Source: Pseudescherichia sp031998825
Lineage (GTDB): Bacteria > Pseudomonadota > Gammaproteobacteria > Enterobacterales > Enterobacteriaceae
DNA length: 64,000 nucleotides
Assembly: GCF_031998825.1 (NCBI RefSeq)
Contig: NZ_DAMACX010000014.1
Coordinates: 20,494-84,493, forward strand
Reading direction: 5' to 3'
The notes under the pieces are model-generated. The model had not been told where the DNA came from and did no database searches. It saw only the letters and a program-made list of their open reading frames with translations. The position numbers were made by a program, and so were the translations under genes. This document shows positions 33,673 to 42,029 of the stretch, piece by piece; position 1 is the stretch's first letter; each line of letters starts with the position of its first letter.

Positions 33673-34710
33673 ATGACTCTGCACTGCGCATTTATTGGCT
33701 TTGGTAAAAGCACCACCCGCTACCATCTTCCCTACGTTCTCAACCGCAAAGCGAGCTGGCACGTGGCGCATATCTTCCGCCGCCATCCCAAGCCGGAAGA
33801 GCAGTATCCTCAGTATCAGCACATCCATTTCACCAGCGATCTCGATGAGGTGCTCAACGATCCGCAGGTGAAGCTGGTGATCGTCTGTACCCACGCCGAC
33901 AGCCACTTTGAGTACGCTAAACGCGCCCTGGAAGCGGGTAAAAACGTACTGGTAGAAAAACCCTTTACTCCTTCGATGGCTGAGGCCATTACTCTGTTCG
34001 AGCTGGCGAAAAGCAAAGGTCTCACCGTTACCCCATACCAGAACCGTCGCTTTGATAGCTGCTTCCTGACGGCGAAAAAAGCCATTGAGAGCGGCAAGCT
34101 GGGTGAGATCGTCGAAATCGAGAGCCATATCGACTACTTCCGCCCGATAGCAGAGACCAAACCGGGCCTGCCGCAGGACGGCATGTTCTTTGGCCTGGGC
34201 GTGCATACGCTGGATCAGATCATCTCTCTGTTTGGCCGACCGGATCATGTCTCCTATGACATCCGCAGCCTGCGCAACAAGGCCAACCCGGACGACACCT
34301 TTGAGGCGCAGCTCTTCTACGGCGATCTGAAGGCGATTGTGAAGACCAGCCACTTCGTCAAAATCGACTACCCGAAATTTATCATCCACGGCACGCGCGG
34401 CTCGTTTATCAAGTACGGCATCGACCAGCAGGAGACTAGCCTGAAGGCCAATATCATGCCCGGCGAACCGGGATTTGCCGCTGACGACAGCGTAGCTACG
34501 CTGGCGTACCTCAACGATGAAGGAGAGACCGTGCGCGAAGAGTGGCAGCCGGAGCCAGGCGACTATGGCCGCGTCTACGATGCCCTCTACGCTACCCTGA
34601 CAAAAGGGGCGGAAAACTACGTCAAGGAATCTGAGGTGTTAACCAACCTTGAGATCCTCGAACGCGGGTTTGAGCAGGCGGCACCTGCCACGGTAACCCT
34701 CGAAAAATAA
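33673..34710 (+). CDS. yhhX: Gfo/Idh/MocA-family oxidoreductase YhhX
   Basis: A 345-residue NAD(P)-dependent oxidoreductase. N-terminal Rossmann fold (CAFIGFGKSTTRYHLP), the conserved EKP motif (NVLVEKPFTPS), and a C-terminal substrate domain with the GVHTLDQI motif. The substrate is unknown in E. coli as well. The start has AAAGGACTG upstream. Same neighbours (ryhB on one side, yhhW on the other) as in E. coli. Confidence 0.93.
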   Translation: MTLHCAFIGFGKSTTRYHLPYVLNRKASWHVAHIFRRHPKPEEQYPQYQHIHFTSDLDEVLNDPQVKLVIVCTHADSHFEYAKRALEAGKNVLVEKPFTPSMAEAITLFELAKSKGLTVTPYQNRRFDSCFLTAKKAIESGKLGEIVEIESHIDYFRPIAETKPGLPQDGMFFGLGVHTLDQIISLFGRPDHVSYDIRSLRNKANPDDTFEAQLFYGDLKAIVKTSHFVKIDYPKFIIHGTRGSFIKYGIDQQETSLKANIMPGEPGFAADDSVATLAYLNDEGETVREEWQPEPGDYGRVYDALYATLTKGAENYVKESEVLTNLEILERGFEQAAPATVTLEK

Positions 34711-34832
34711 GGATTTTTGCTGGTTAACAAGTTGTTCATAATTTTTGAACAGAGGAGTCAATTTTCACCCTCTATCATCCTGGGCCGATCGAGTACACAC
34801 TTACTCCATCGAAAACAGACGGGGGTGAAAAA

Positions 34833-35528
34833 ATGATTTTCTTACGCAAAGCAAACGAACGTGGTCACGCGAATCATGGCTGGTTAGATTCATGGCATAC
34901 CTTCTCTTTTGCCAACTACTACGATGCGAATTTCATGGGCTTCTCTGCGCTGCGCGTCATTAACGACGACGTGATCGACGCGGGCCAGGGCTTCGGTACC
35001 CATCCCCATAAAGATATGGAGATCCTGACCTACGTGCTGGAAGGGGCGGTTGAGCATCAGGACAGCATGGGTAACAAAGAGCAGGTGCCTGCCGGTGAGT
35101 TCCAGATCATGAGCGCCGGGACCGGGGTACGTCACTCTGAGTACAACCCGAGCGAAACCGAACGTCTGCATCTGTATCAAATCTGGATCATTCCAGAAAA
35201 AACCGGCATCACGCCGCGCTACGAGCAGCGCCGCTTTGACGCCGCGCAGGGTCGCCAGCTGGTGCTCTCCCCGGATGCCCGGGACGGCTCGCTGAAGGTG
35301 AACCAGGATATGGAGCTTTCTCGCTGGCCGCTGCAGAAAGACGAGCAGGGGGATTATCAGATTGCCGCCGGGCGTAAAGTCTGGATCCAGGTCGTGAAGG
35401 GTAGCGTCTCTATCAACGGGACTACCGCCACCACCGCCGACGGTCTGGCTATCTGGGACGAGCAGGCCCTGTCGATTCACGCTGACAGCGACAGTGAAAT
35501 CCTGCTGTTCGACCTGCCGCCGGTATGA
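34833..35528 (+). CDS. yhhW: Pirin-family quercetin 2,3-dioxygenase YhhW
   Basis: A 231-residue bicupin. The metal ligands of the N-terminal cupin are present: His57, His59, His101 and Glu103, in GTHPHKDMEIL and GVRHSEYN. E. coli YhhW cleaves quercetin in vitro; its physiological substrate is not known. It lies between yhhX and gntR. Confidence 0.94.
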   Translation: MIFLRKANERGHANHGWLDSWHTFSFANYYDANFMGFSALRVINDDVIDAGQGFGTHPHKDMEILTYVLEGAVEHQDSMGNKEQVPAGEFQIMSAGTGVRHSEYNPSETERLHLYQIWIIPEKTGITPRYEQRRFDAAQGRQLVLSPDARDGSLKVNQDMELSRWPLQKDEQGDYQIAAGRKVWIQVVKGSVSINGTTATTADGLAIWDEQALSIHADSDSEILLFDLPPV

Positions 35529-35629
35529 TGTGTTAAATAAAGTGCGCAACCTCTCCTTATCAGCGGCGAGGTTGCGTCTGCGTCGTGGTAAACTAAAACA
35601 ATGTTTTCCCGTTTACCCCGCTCAGGACG

Positions 35630-36625
35630 ATGAAAAAGAAAAGACCCGTACTTCAGGACGTTGCAGATCGCGTTGGCGTGACCAAAATGACCGTCAGCCG
35701 TTTTTTACGCAACCCGGAGCAAGTCTCCGTAGCATTGCGTGGCAAAATTGCAGCGGTGCTGGATGAGCTGGGCTACATTCCTAATCGCGCACCTGACATT
35801 CTCTCCAACGCCACCAGCCGCGCTATCGGCGTGCTGCTGCCCTCTCTGACCAACCAGGTTTTCGCCGAAGTGCTGCGCGGAATCGAAAGCGTCACCGATG
35901 CCTATGGCTACCAGACCATGCTGGCCCACTACGGCTACAAGCCCGAAATGGAGGAGGAGCGGCTGGAGTCGATGCTGTCGTGGAATATCGACGGTCTGAT
36001 CCTGACCGAACGCAGCCATACTCCGCGCACGCTGAAAATGATCGAGGTCGCGGGCATTCCGGTAGTAGAGCTGATGGACAGCCGTTCGCCGTGCCTCGAT
36101 ATCGCCGTGGGCTTTGATAACTTTGAGGCCGCCCGGCAGATGACCGCCGCGATCGTTGCGCGCGGCCATCGTCACGTCGCCTATCTGGGTGCACGTCTGG
36201 ACGAACGTACTATTATCAAACAGCAGGGGTATGAGCAGGCGATGCGTGATGCGGGCCTGACGCCGTACAGCGTGATGGTGGAGCAGTCCTCCTCTTACTC
36301 ATCCGGCATTGAGCTGATGCGCCAGGCGCGCCGCGAGTATCCGCAGCTCAACGGTATCTTCTGTACCAACGATGATCTCGCGGTAGGTGCGGCCTTTGAG
36401 TGCCAGCGTTTAGGGTTGAAAATTCCGGATGATATCGCGATTGCCGGTTTCCACGGCCATGATATCGGCCAGGTGATGGAGCCACGGCTGGCAAGCGTGC
36501 TGACGCCGCGTGAACGCATGGGCCGTATTGGCGCAGAGCGCCTGCTGGCACGCATTCGCGGTGAGGTAGTGACGCCAAAAATGTTAGATTTAGGTTTCAC
36601 TTTGTCACCGGGTGGATCTATTTAG
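35630..36625 (+). CDS. gntR: Gluconate utilisation repressor GntR (LacI family)
   Basis: A 331-residue LacI/GalR regulator: helix-turn-helix LQDVADRVGVTKMTVSRFLRN at residues 8-28 and a periplasmic-binding-protein-like sensor. In E. coli it represses gntT, gntKU, and edd-eda in the absence of gluconate. Two GntR-type operators lie between it and gntK, consistent with local control. Confidence 0.96.
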   Translation: MKKKRPVLQDVADRVGVTKMTVSRFLRNPEQVSVALRGKIAAVLDELGYIPNRAPDILSNATSRAIGVLLPSLTNQVFAEVLRGIESVTDAYGYQTMLAHYGYKPEMEEERLESMLSWNIDGLILTERSHTPRTLKMIEVAGIPVVELMDSRSPCLDIAVGFDNFEAARQMTAAIVARGHRHVAYLGARLDERTIIKQQGYEQAMRDAGLTPYSVMVEQSSSYSSGIELMRQARREYPQLNGIFCTNDDLAVGAAFECQRLGLKIPDDIAIAGFHGHDIGQVMEPRLASVLTPRERMGRIGAERLLARIRGEVVTPKMLDLGFTLSPGGSI

Positions 36626-36705
36626 TCTGACAAATTTGAAGTAGCTCACACTTATTCACTTCTGAGGCCGCCGGTTATTGCTTCTCATCAGCCCCGGCAG
36701 GAAAA

Positions 36706-36732
36706 TGTTACCGATAACTGTTACCCGTAACA
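36706..36732. promoter_or_regulatory. Two adjacent GntR operators upstream of gntK
   Basis: TGTTACCGATAACT and TGTTACCCGTAACA are palindromes abutting at base 36719, both matching the GntR operator known in E. coli gnt promoters. Confidence 0.9.
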
Positions 36733-36762
36733 ATCTACCTTTTGTCTCTGTGGGAGCGACCT

Positions 36763-37284
36763 TTGAGCACGACTAATCACGATCACCACGTCTATGTCCT
36801 GATGGGCGTATCCGGCAGTGGTAAATCTGCCGTTGCCAGCGAAGTGGCTTATCAGCTTCACGCCGCGTTCCTGGACGGCGACTTCCTGCATCCGCGCAGT
36901 AACATCACCAAAATGGCCGCTGGCGAGCCGCTGAACGATGACGACCGCAAACCCTGGCTGCAGGCGCTGAACGATGCCGCCTTTGCCATGCAGCGTACCA
37001 ACAAAGTGTCGCTGATCGTCTGCTCGGCGCTGAAAAAGCGCTATCGCGATCTGCTGCGCGACGGCAACCCGAACCTCTCCTTTATCTATCTGAAGGGTGA
37101 TTTCGACGTGATCGAAACTCGTCTGAAGGCGCGTAAAGGCCACTTCTTCAAAACGCAGATGCTGGTGACCCAGTTTGAAGCGCTGGAAGAGCCGGGCGCG
37201 GACGAGCGCGACGTATTGATTGTGGATATCGACCAGCCGCTGAACGGCGTGGTGGCCAGCACTATTGATGTGATTAATAAATAA
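36763..37284 (+). CDS. gntK: Gluconokinase GntK
   Basis: A 173-residue kinase that phosphorylates D-gluconate to 6-phosphogluconate for the Entner-Doudoroff pathway. P-loop GVSGSGKS at residues 15-22; the conserved DGDFLHP and CSALKKRYRD motifs follow. The start is a TTG at 36763 with GGGAG eight bases upstream, giving MSTTNHDHH as in E. coli; a second in-frame TTG lies at 36742. It is followed after 18 bases by gntU. Confidence 0.95.
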   Translation: MSTTNHDHHVYVLMGVSGSGKSAVASEVAYQLHAAFLDGDFLHPRSNITKMAAGEPLNDDDRKPWLQALNDAAFAMQRTNKVSLIVCSALKKRYRDLLRDGNPNLSFIYLKGDFDVIETRLKARKGHFFKTQMLVTQFEALEEPGADERDVLIVDIDQPLNGVVASTIDVINK

Positions 37285-37302
37285 AAAGATTAAGGCAGTA
37301 CA

Positions 37303-38643
37303 GTGGGTACTTTAACGCTTGTTTTGACAGCGGTCGGCTCGGTTTTGCTGCTGCTGTTTTTAGTGATGAAGGCACGTCTTCACGCTTTCATTGCTTTAAT
37401 GGTGGTCTCTATTGGAGCAGGGCTGTTTTCCGGAATGCCGCTCGACGCCATTGCCAAAACCATGGAAAAAGGCATGGGCGGCACGCTGGGCTTCCTCGCG
37501 ATTGTGGTCGCGCTGGGGGCGATGTTCGGAAAAATTCTGCATGAGACCGGCGCAGTAGATCAGATCGCGGTCAAGATGCTGAAATCCTTCGGTCACAGTC
37601 GGGCGCACTACGCCATTGGCCTTGCAGGGTTGATCTGCGCGCTGCCGCTCTTCTTTGAGGTCGCGATCGTGCTGCTCATCAGCGTCGCGTTCTCGATGGC
37701 GCGCCACACCGGCACTAACCTGGTCAAGCTGGTCATTCCGCTCTTTGCCGGGGTTGCGGCGGCGGCGGCCTTCCTGCTGCCGGGGCCCGCGCCCATGCTG
37801 CTGGCATCCCAGATGCACGCCGACTTTGGCTGGATGATCCTCATTGGCCTCTGCGCAGCGATTCCGGGCATGCTGATTGCCGGTCCGCTGTGGGGCAACT
37901 TTATCAGCCGTTACGTTGAGCTGCATATTCCGGATGACATCAGCGAGCCGCATCTCGGCGAAGGCAAGATGCCGTCGTTCGGCTTCAGCCTGGCGCTGAT
38001 CCTGCTGCCGCTGGTGCTGGTAGGTCTGAAAACTATCGCTGCCCGCTTCGTTGAGCAGGGCTCTACGCTCTACGAGTGGTTGGAGTTTATCGGCCATCCG
38101 TTTACCGCCATCCTGGTGGCGTGCCTGGTGGCCATCTATGGCCTGGCGTATCGTCAGGGCATGGAGAAAGATAAAGTGATGGCGATCTGCGGCACGGCGC
38201 TTCAGCCAGCGGGCATTATTCTGCTGGTGATCGGTGCGGGCGGCGTCTTTAAGCAGGTGCTGGTGGATTCCGGCGTCGGTCCGGCACTGGGCGAAGCGTT
38301 GACCGGCATGGGCCTGCCCATTGCCATCACCTGCTTCGTGCTGGCTGCGGCGGTGCGTATTATTCAGGGGTCGGCAACGGTGGCCTGTCTGACCGCGGTG
38401 GGTCTGGTCATGCCGGTGATTGAGCAGCTGCACTTCTCCGGCGCGCAGATGGCCGCACTGTCGATCTGCATCGCGGGCGGCTCTATCGTGGTCAGCCACG
38501 TCAACGACGCTGGCTTCTGGCTGTTCGGTAAGTTTACCGGCGCAACCGAAGGACAGACGCTGAAGACGTGGACGATGATGGAGACTATCCTTGGCACCAC
38601 GGGTGCGATTGTTGGGATGATTGCCTTCTCGCTGCTGAGCTAA
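37303..38643 (+). CDS. gntU: Low-affinity gluconate transporter GntU
   Basis: A 446-residue, roughly twelve-span permease of the gluconate:H+ symporter (GntP) family, closely matching E. coli GntU throughout. Conserved family segments are LPLFFEVAIVLLISVAF, QGSATVACLTAVG and SHVNDAGFWLFGKF. The start is GTG. It forms an operon with gntK. A perfect terminator follows. Confidence 0.96.
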   Translation: MGTLTLVLTAVGSVLLLLFLVMKARLHAFIALMVVSIGAGLFSGMPLDAIAKTMEKGMGGTLGFLAIVVALGAMFGKILHETGAVDQIAVKMLKSFGHSRAHYAIGLAGLICALPLFFEVAIVLLISVAFSMARHTGTNLVKLVIPLFAGVAAAAAFLLPGPAPMLLASQMHADFGWMILIGLCAAIPGMLIAGPLWGNFISRYVELHIPDDISEPHLGEGKMPSFGFSLALILLPLVLVGLKTIAARFVEQGSTLYEWLEFIGHPFTAILVACLVAIYGLAYRQGMEKDKVMAICGTALQPAGIILLVIGAGGVFKQVLVDSGVGPALGEALTGMGLPIAITCFVLAAAVRIIQGSATVACLTAVGLVMPVIEQLHFSGAQMAALSICIAGGSIVVSHVNDAGFWLFGKFTGATEGQTLKTWTMMETILGTTGAIVGMIAFSLLS

Positions 38644-38663
38644 AATTGTCTAAGTGACTCATA

Positions 38664-38695
38664 AAACGGGGCTTCTATATAGAAGCCCCGTTTTT
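38664..38695. terminator. Bidirectional Rho-independent terminator between gntU and the Abi gene
   Basis: A perfect 26-base palindrome (ACGGGGCTTCTAT and complement) is flanked by T-runs on both strands, so it can terminate both convergent genes. The stop codon of the leftward Abi gene (38694-38696) lies within the T-run. Confidence 0.92.
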
Positions 38696-39647
38696 ATTGA
38701 AGAAGCGTAGAAGTAGATGGGTATAAAACGCCAGGGTTTCCTTTAATAGTGAGATAGCATCGATGGTTGTTAGCATTAGCAGCAGACAGTAAGTCATACA
38801 TTTGCTGAATGTTATCAACATCATAGCGTTTATACGAATGCATGTGTCGCTCTAATTCTCTAATACTAAGTATTTGACGAATGCGGGAATCAATACCGAT
38901 ATCAATAACGTATTTTTTAAATTTAGGCGATATCCAGTAAATCAACTCCATTATGTAATCGAGTTTTTCCAGAAGATTATCAACGACCTCTTCTTTATTT
39001 CTGACGCTATTTAACATCCATGCTGGTTCATTATGGGAAATTCGATTTCTGAAAGAACGCACTGCCTCGATGCGTCGACGCAACGCATCTCGCTGGTGAA
39101 ACATAACATTTTTAGTTTCCTGAACCTTCGGCAGTTTGCGAAACACTTTCGTTAGCTCATGCGGCCACAGGTAGTTTTTATCGGAACCATCATAAAAATG
39201 CTTGTCCAGAAGATACTCCCATGTCGCAAAATCGCATTGCGAAATGATTTGATCAACCGTTGGCTTAGGCTCCACAACTCCTTTGTTTTCAAGATTCTTT
39301 TTGGCGTTTCTTTTTGCATTTTTGATGCTCTCTTGAAACTTACGAGTTTGTTCGGCGACGACTAGCCTGCCGGTGTCATCTTGTTGCTGTCTGGCGGGAA
39401 TGAGGTTAAACCAATAGTCTCCCTCAGTGGCTGCATACTTAGCATATGCCACATGGTGGAGAGCATTTCGTAAAGCCACTTCAACTAGCTGTATAAGAGG
39501 ATAGAATGCCCCTACAATAGCGAGATTCCAACAATATGCCCCGAAAAGTTGAGCGTCAGTTTGCGTTGCTAGTGACGTTTTGTAGCTGCTGAGACGGATG
39601 CGGCTTAGAAGTCTTGCAGGTTCCGAGTAATCGTAATTTTCTGGCAT
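38694..39647 (-). CDS. Abi-like (Abi_2/AbiD/AbiF-type) HEPN protein, candidate abortive-infection RNase
   Basis: A 317-residue protein of unusual, AT-rich coding DNA (bases 39001-39060 contain 24 G+C of 60, against 38 of 60 at 38461-38520 in gntU). N-terminal RLLSRIRLSSYK and FYPLIQLVEVALRNALHH resemble Abi_2-type proteins. Near residues 200-220 the stretch AVRSFRNRISHNEPAW holds the HEPN R-N-x3-H motif, the active site of HEPN endoribonucleases. There is no signal peptide or membrane span. Relatives act in phage abortive infection or as toxins. It stands alone between gntU and yhgN, where K-12 has no gene. A small RNA unit reads away from it starting about 150 bases upstream of its start. 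Family assignment is by eye. Confidence 0.72.
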   Translation of the reverse strand: MPENYDYSEPARLLSRIRLSSYKTSLATQTDAQLFGAYCWNLAIVGAFYPLIQLVEVALRNALHHVAYAKYAATEGDYWFNLIPARQQQDDTGRLVVAEQTRKFQESIKNAKRNAKKNLENKGVVEPKPTVDQIISQCDFATWEYLLDKHFYDGSDKNYLWPHELTKVFRKLPKVQETKNVMFHQRDALRRRIEAVRSFRNRISHNEPAWMLNSVRNKEEVVDNLLEKLDYIMELIYWISPKFKKYVIDIGIDSRIRQILSIRELERHMHSYKRYDVDNIQQMYDLLSAANANNHRCYLTIKGNPGVLYPSTSTLLQ

Positions 39648-39765
39648 TATAATCTTAAAATTGTTTGTTTAGCGCTATTTTAAACCAGGGTGGATAGACA
39701 TACTGTTATACAGAACTCACTTCTAATAGTGAGCCTTACGCGCTACCGATGTGTCAGATGAGCAC

Positions 39766-39794
39766 TTGATACATGTAAATGAGCGTTATATACT
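39766..39794 (+). promoter_or_regulatory. Strong sigma-70 promoter without a downstream ORF
   Basis: TTGATA (39766-39771), a 17-base spacer and TATACT (39789-39794). Each hexamer is one base from consensus. The predicted start is near 39801. No coding frame follows before the terminator ending at 39911. Confidence 0.75.
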
Positions 39795-39800
39795 CACTCA

Positions 39801-39911
39801 CGTAGCTAATCGATAGTTCTTCTCCCACCTTGCAGTGGTGCCAGTTCTTCGATATCAGGCGAAAGGATACCGACCCCGGAATCATTTAAATGGTCCCGGG
39901 GTTGTTTTTTT
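39801..39911 (+). ncRNA. Candidate small RNA, about 111 nt, divergent from the Abi/HEPN gene
   Basis: It begins at a strong promoter and ends at a Rho-independent terminator. Three stem-loops can be drawn. The first is CCAC/GTGG at 39825-39838. The second has arms TCGATATC (39849-39856) and GATACCGA (39866-39873) with one A-C mismatch and loop AGGCGAAAG. The third is the terminator at 39873-39904, arms ACCCCGG/CCGGGGT plus an inner helix with TTAA loop, then seven T. It contains no plausible ORF. I do not recognise it as any named enterobacterial small RNA. Its neighbour suggests, but does not show, a role with the HEPN protein. Confidence 0.6.
39873..39911 (+). terminator. Rho-independent terminator of the candidate small RNA
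   Basis: ACCCCGG and CCGGGGT arms, five further inner pairs and a T-run at 39905-39911. The adjacent yhgN gene is read toward it from the other side, so the terminator belongs to a rightward transcript. Confidence 0.85.
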
Positions 39912-39928
39912 ATCGCGAAACGTAAAGC

Positions 39929-40522
39929 CTACCCCTTCATCCACACCCGAATGCCGTCCAGGAACATCTGGGTTGCCAGCATCACCAGCACCAGCCCCAT
40001 CAGGCGCTCAAGCGCGTTAACCCCTTTCTCACCGAGCAGGCGTAAGAACAGCGTCGACTGCAGAAGAATGGCCACCGTGCCGCCCCACGCCAGCATCAGG
40101 GCGATCACCAGATGCCCCATCTGATTCGGATACTGGTGTGACAGCAGCATCAGCGTGGCGAGCAGGGTGGGGCCGGCCACCAGCGGGATCGCCAGCGGTA
40201 CGATAAACGGCTCTTCACCGGCGGGCATACCGTAGCTGCCGCCCTCGGGGCTGGGGAAGATCATCTTAATGGCGATTAAAAAGAGGATGATGCCGCCGGA
40301 AATAGAGACGGTCTCGGCGCGCAGGTTAAGGAATGAAAGGATCTTCTCGCCGGCGAAAAGAAAAATCAGCATCAGCAGCAGGGCAATCAGCAGCTCGCGG
40401 ATCATAATCGCCCGGCGGCGCTTCGGCTCGGTGTGCTTCAGCACTGACATAAAGATAGGCAGGTTGCCAAGCGGATCCATAATCAGGATCAACAGCACCG
40501 CGATGGAGAGGATATCATTCAT
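39929..40522 (-). CDS. yhgN: MarC/YhgN-family inner membrane protein
   Basis: A 197-residue protein with six hydrophobic spans, the MarC/UPF0056 family. It keeps IMDPLGNLPIFMSVLKHTEP at the N-terminus and GEEPFIVPLAIPLVAGPTLLATL in the middle. Start at the ATG at 40522 (MNDILSIA) matches the E. coli length; the frame continues upstream to 40591 without support. Function is unknown. It is divergent from asd, as in E. coli. Confidence 0.93.
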   Translation of the reverse strand: MNDILSIAVLLILIMDPLGNLPIFMSVLKHTEPKRRRAIMIRELLIALLLMLIFLFAGEKILSFLNLRAETVSISGGIILFLIAIKMIFPSPEGGSYGMPAGEEPFIVPLAIPLVAGPTLLATLMLLSHQYPNQMGHLVIALMLAWGGTVAILLQSTLFLRLLGEKGVNALERLMGLVLVMLATQMFLDGIRVWMKG

Positions 40523-40697
40523 TCTTCTTTTCCCTGAGGATCGCCATAAACGGCCGCTGATAAGCGCTATTTCTGACGGCGACACTATCATTGATTAATT
40601 TCACTTGCGACTTTAGCTGCATTTTGTAATGTGTGCGGTATACCAGTAAAAAGATCTGGATTGCTCAAACAGCACACACCTCTGCAGGAAATACGCT

Positions 40698-41804
40698 ATG
40701 AAAAATGTTGGTTTTATCGGCTGGCGCGGTATGGTCGGCTCTGTACTCATGCAACGCATGGTAGAAGAGTGCGACTTCGATGCCATTCGCCCTGTCTTCT
40801 TCTCTACGTCCCAGCTTGGCCAGCCAGCCCCGACGTTCGGTACAGGCGCGGCGGGCACGCTTCAGGACGCATTTGACCTGGAGGCGCTGAAGGCACTCGA
40901 CATTATTGTCACCTGCCAGGGCGGCGATTATACCAATGAAATCTATCCAAAGCTTCGTGAAAGCGGCTGGCAGGGCTACTGGATCGACGCAGCCTCTTCG
41001 CTGCGCATGAAAGATGACGCCATCATCATTCTCGATCCGGTCAACCAGGAGGTCATTACCCAGGGCCTGAACAATGGCGTGAAAACCTTTGTGGGCGGCA
41101 ACTGTACCGTCAGCCTGATGCTGATGTCGCTGGGCGGCCTGTTTGCTGAGAATCTGGTGGATTGGGTCTCGGTTGCGACCTACCAGGCGGCCTCCGGTGG
41201 CGGCGCGCGCCATATGCGTGAGCTGCTGGCGCAGATGGGCCAGCTGCACAGCCACGTTGCGGGCGAGCTGGCGGATCCGGCCTCGGCTATCCTCGATATT
41301 GAACGTAAGGTCACGACCCTCTCCCGCAGCGGCGAGCTGCCGGTAGACAACTTCGGCGTACCGCTGGCGGGCAGCCTGATCCCGTGGATTGATAAACAGC
41401 TTGATAACGGCCAGAGCCGTGAAGAGTGGAAAGGCCAGGCTGAGACCAACAAGATCCTCAATACCGACCTGGTTATTCCGGTAGATGGCCTCTGCGTGCG
41501 CGTGGGCGCGCTGCGCTGCCATAGCCAGGCCTTTACCATCAAGCTGAAGAAAGATGTCTCTATCCCGACCGTTGAGTCCCTGCTGGCGGCACACAATCAG
41601 TGGGCCAAAGTAGTACCGAACGATCGCGAGATCACCATGCGCGAGCTGACCCCGGCGGCGGTGACCGGCACCCTGACTACCCCGGTTGGCCGTCTGCGTA
41701 AGCTCAACATGGGACCGGAGTACCTCTCCGCCTTCACCGTCGGCGATCAGCTGCTGTGGGGAGCCGCTGAACCGCTGCGGCGGATGCTGCGCCAGCTGGC
41801 GTAA
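40698..41804 (+). CDS. asd: Aspartate-semialdehyde dehydrogenase Asd
   Basis: A 368-residue NADPH-dependent enzyme making aspartate semialdehyde, the branch point to lysine/diaminopimelate, threonine and methionine. The Rossmann start is VGFIGWRGMVGSVL; the catalytic nucleophile is Cys136 in FVGGNCTVSLM. Length matches E. coli (367). It is followed by its own terminator, so it is separate from the glg genes. Confidence 0.98.
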   Translation: MKNVGFIGWRGMVGSVLMQRMVEECDFDAIRPVFFSTSQLGQPAPTFGTGAAGTLQDAFDLEALKALDIIVTCQGGDYTNEIYPKLRESGWQGYWIDAASSLRMKDDAIIILDPVNQEVITQGLNNGVKTFVGGNCTVSLMLMSLGGLFAENLVDWVSVATYQAASGGGARHMRELLAQMGQLHSHVAGELADPASAILDIERKVTTLSRSGELPVDNFGVPLAGSLIPWIDKQLDNGQSREEWKGQAETNKILNTDLVIPVDGLCVRVGALRCHSQAFTIKLKKDVSIPTVESLLAAHNQWAKVVPNDREITMRELTPAAVTGTLTTPVGRLRKLNMGPEYLSAFTVGDQLLWGAAEPLRRMLRQLA

Positions 41805-41819
41805 CTATCACTGTTTATG

Positions 41820-41848
41820 AGGAGGTGCAGCGTCACCTCCTTTTTTTT
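41820..41848 (+). terminator. Rho-independent terminator of asd
   Basis: AGGAGGTG and CACCTCCT arms, a six-base loop and a run of eight T, starting 16 bases after the asd stop. Confidence 0.92.
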
Positions 41849-41925
41849 GCACATTTTTTGTGAACCCGCGCGCTGAGTTTTTTGTTAAATACATAATGTA
41901 GTCGCAATTCATCCAAATTTATCAG

Positions 41926-41946
41926 GAGACAAGGGAACCCTTGTCT
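41926..41946 (+). promoter_or_regulatory. Hairpin directly before a possible glgB leader ORF
   Basis: AGACAAGGG and CCCTTGTCT are exact complements separated by AA. They lie between an AGGAG ribosome-binding-like sequence and the ATG at 41947. Confidence 0.5.
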
Positions 41947-42012
41947 ATGCTTAAGTTGGACCAGCTCCAGGCCAGCGTAGATGTGGCTGGCGAAAAAATG
42001 TGGCACATATAA
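41947..42012 (+). CDS. Possible 21-codon leader peptide upstream of glgB
   Basis: An ATG at 41947 opens a 21-residue frame (MLKLDQLQASVDVAGEKMWH then I) ending in TAA 18 bases before the glgB ATG. The only Shine-Dalgarno-like AGGAG is about 18 bases upstream, on the far side of a perfect hairpin. Translation is not established. The stop lies just before the glgB ribosome binding site (AGGA), so coupling would be possible. I do not know whether relatives conserve this frame. Confidence 0.3.
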   Translation: MLKLDQLQASVDVAGEKMWHI

Positions 42013-42029
42013 AACAGGATAAAATAACC

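Noticed and set aside
37396..38499. 367-codon open frame antisense to gntU
   Set aside because: Same reasoning: low-complexity His/Gln/Arg-rich translation opposite a conserved transporter.
39801..39911. tRNA or tmRNA remnant as an integration site for the Abi insert
   Set aside because: I tried to read a cloverleaf or T-arm in the segment and could not; the promoter and terminator fit a small RNA better.
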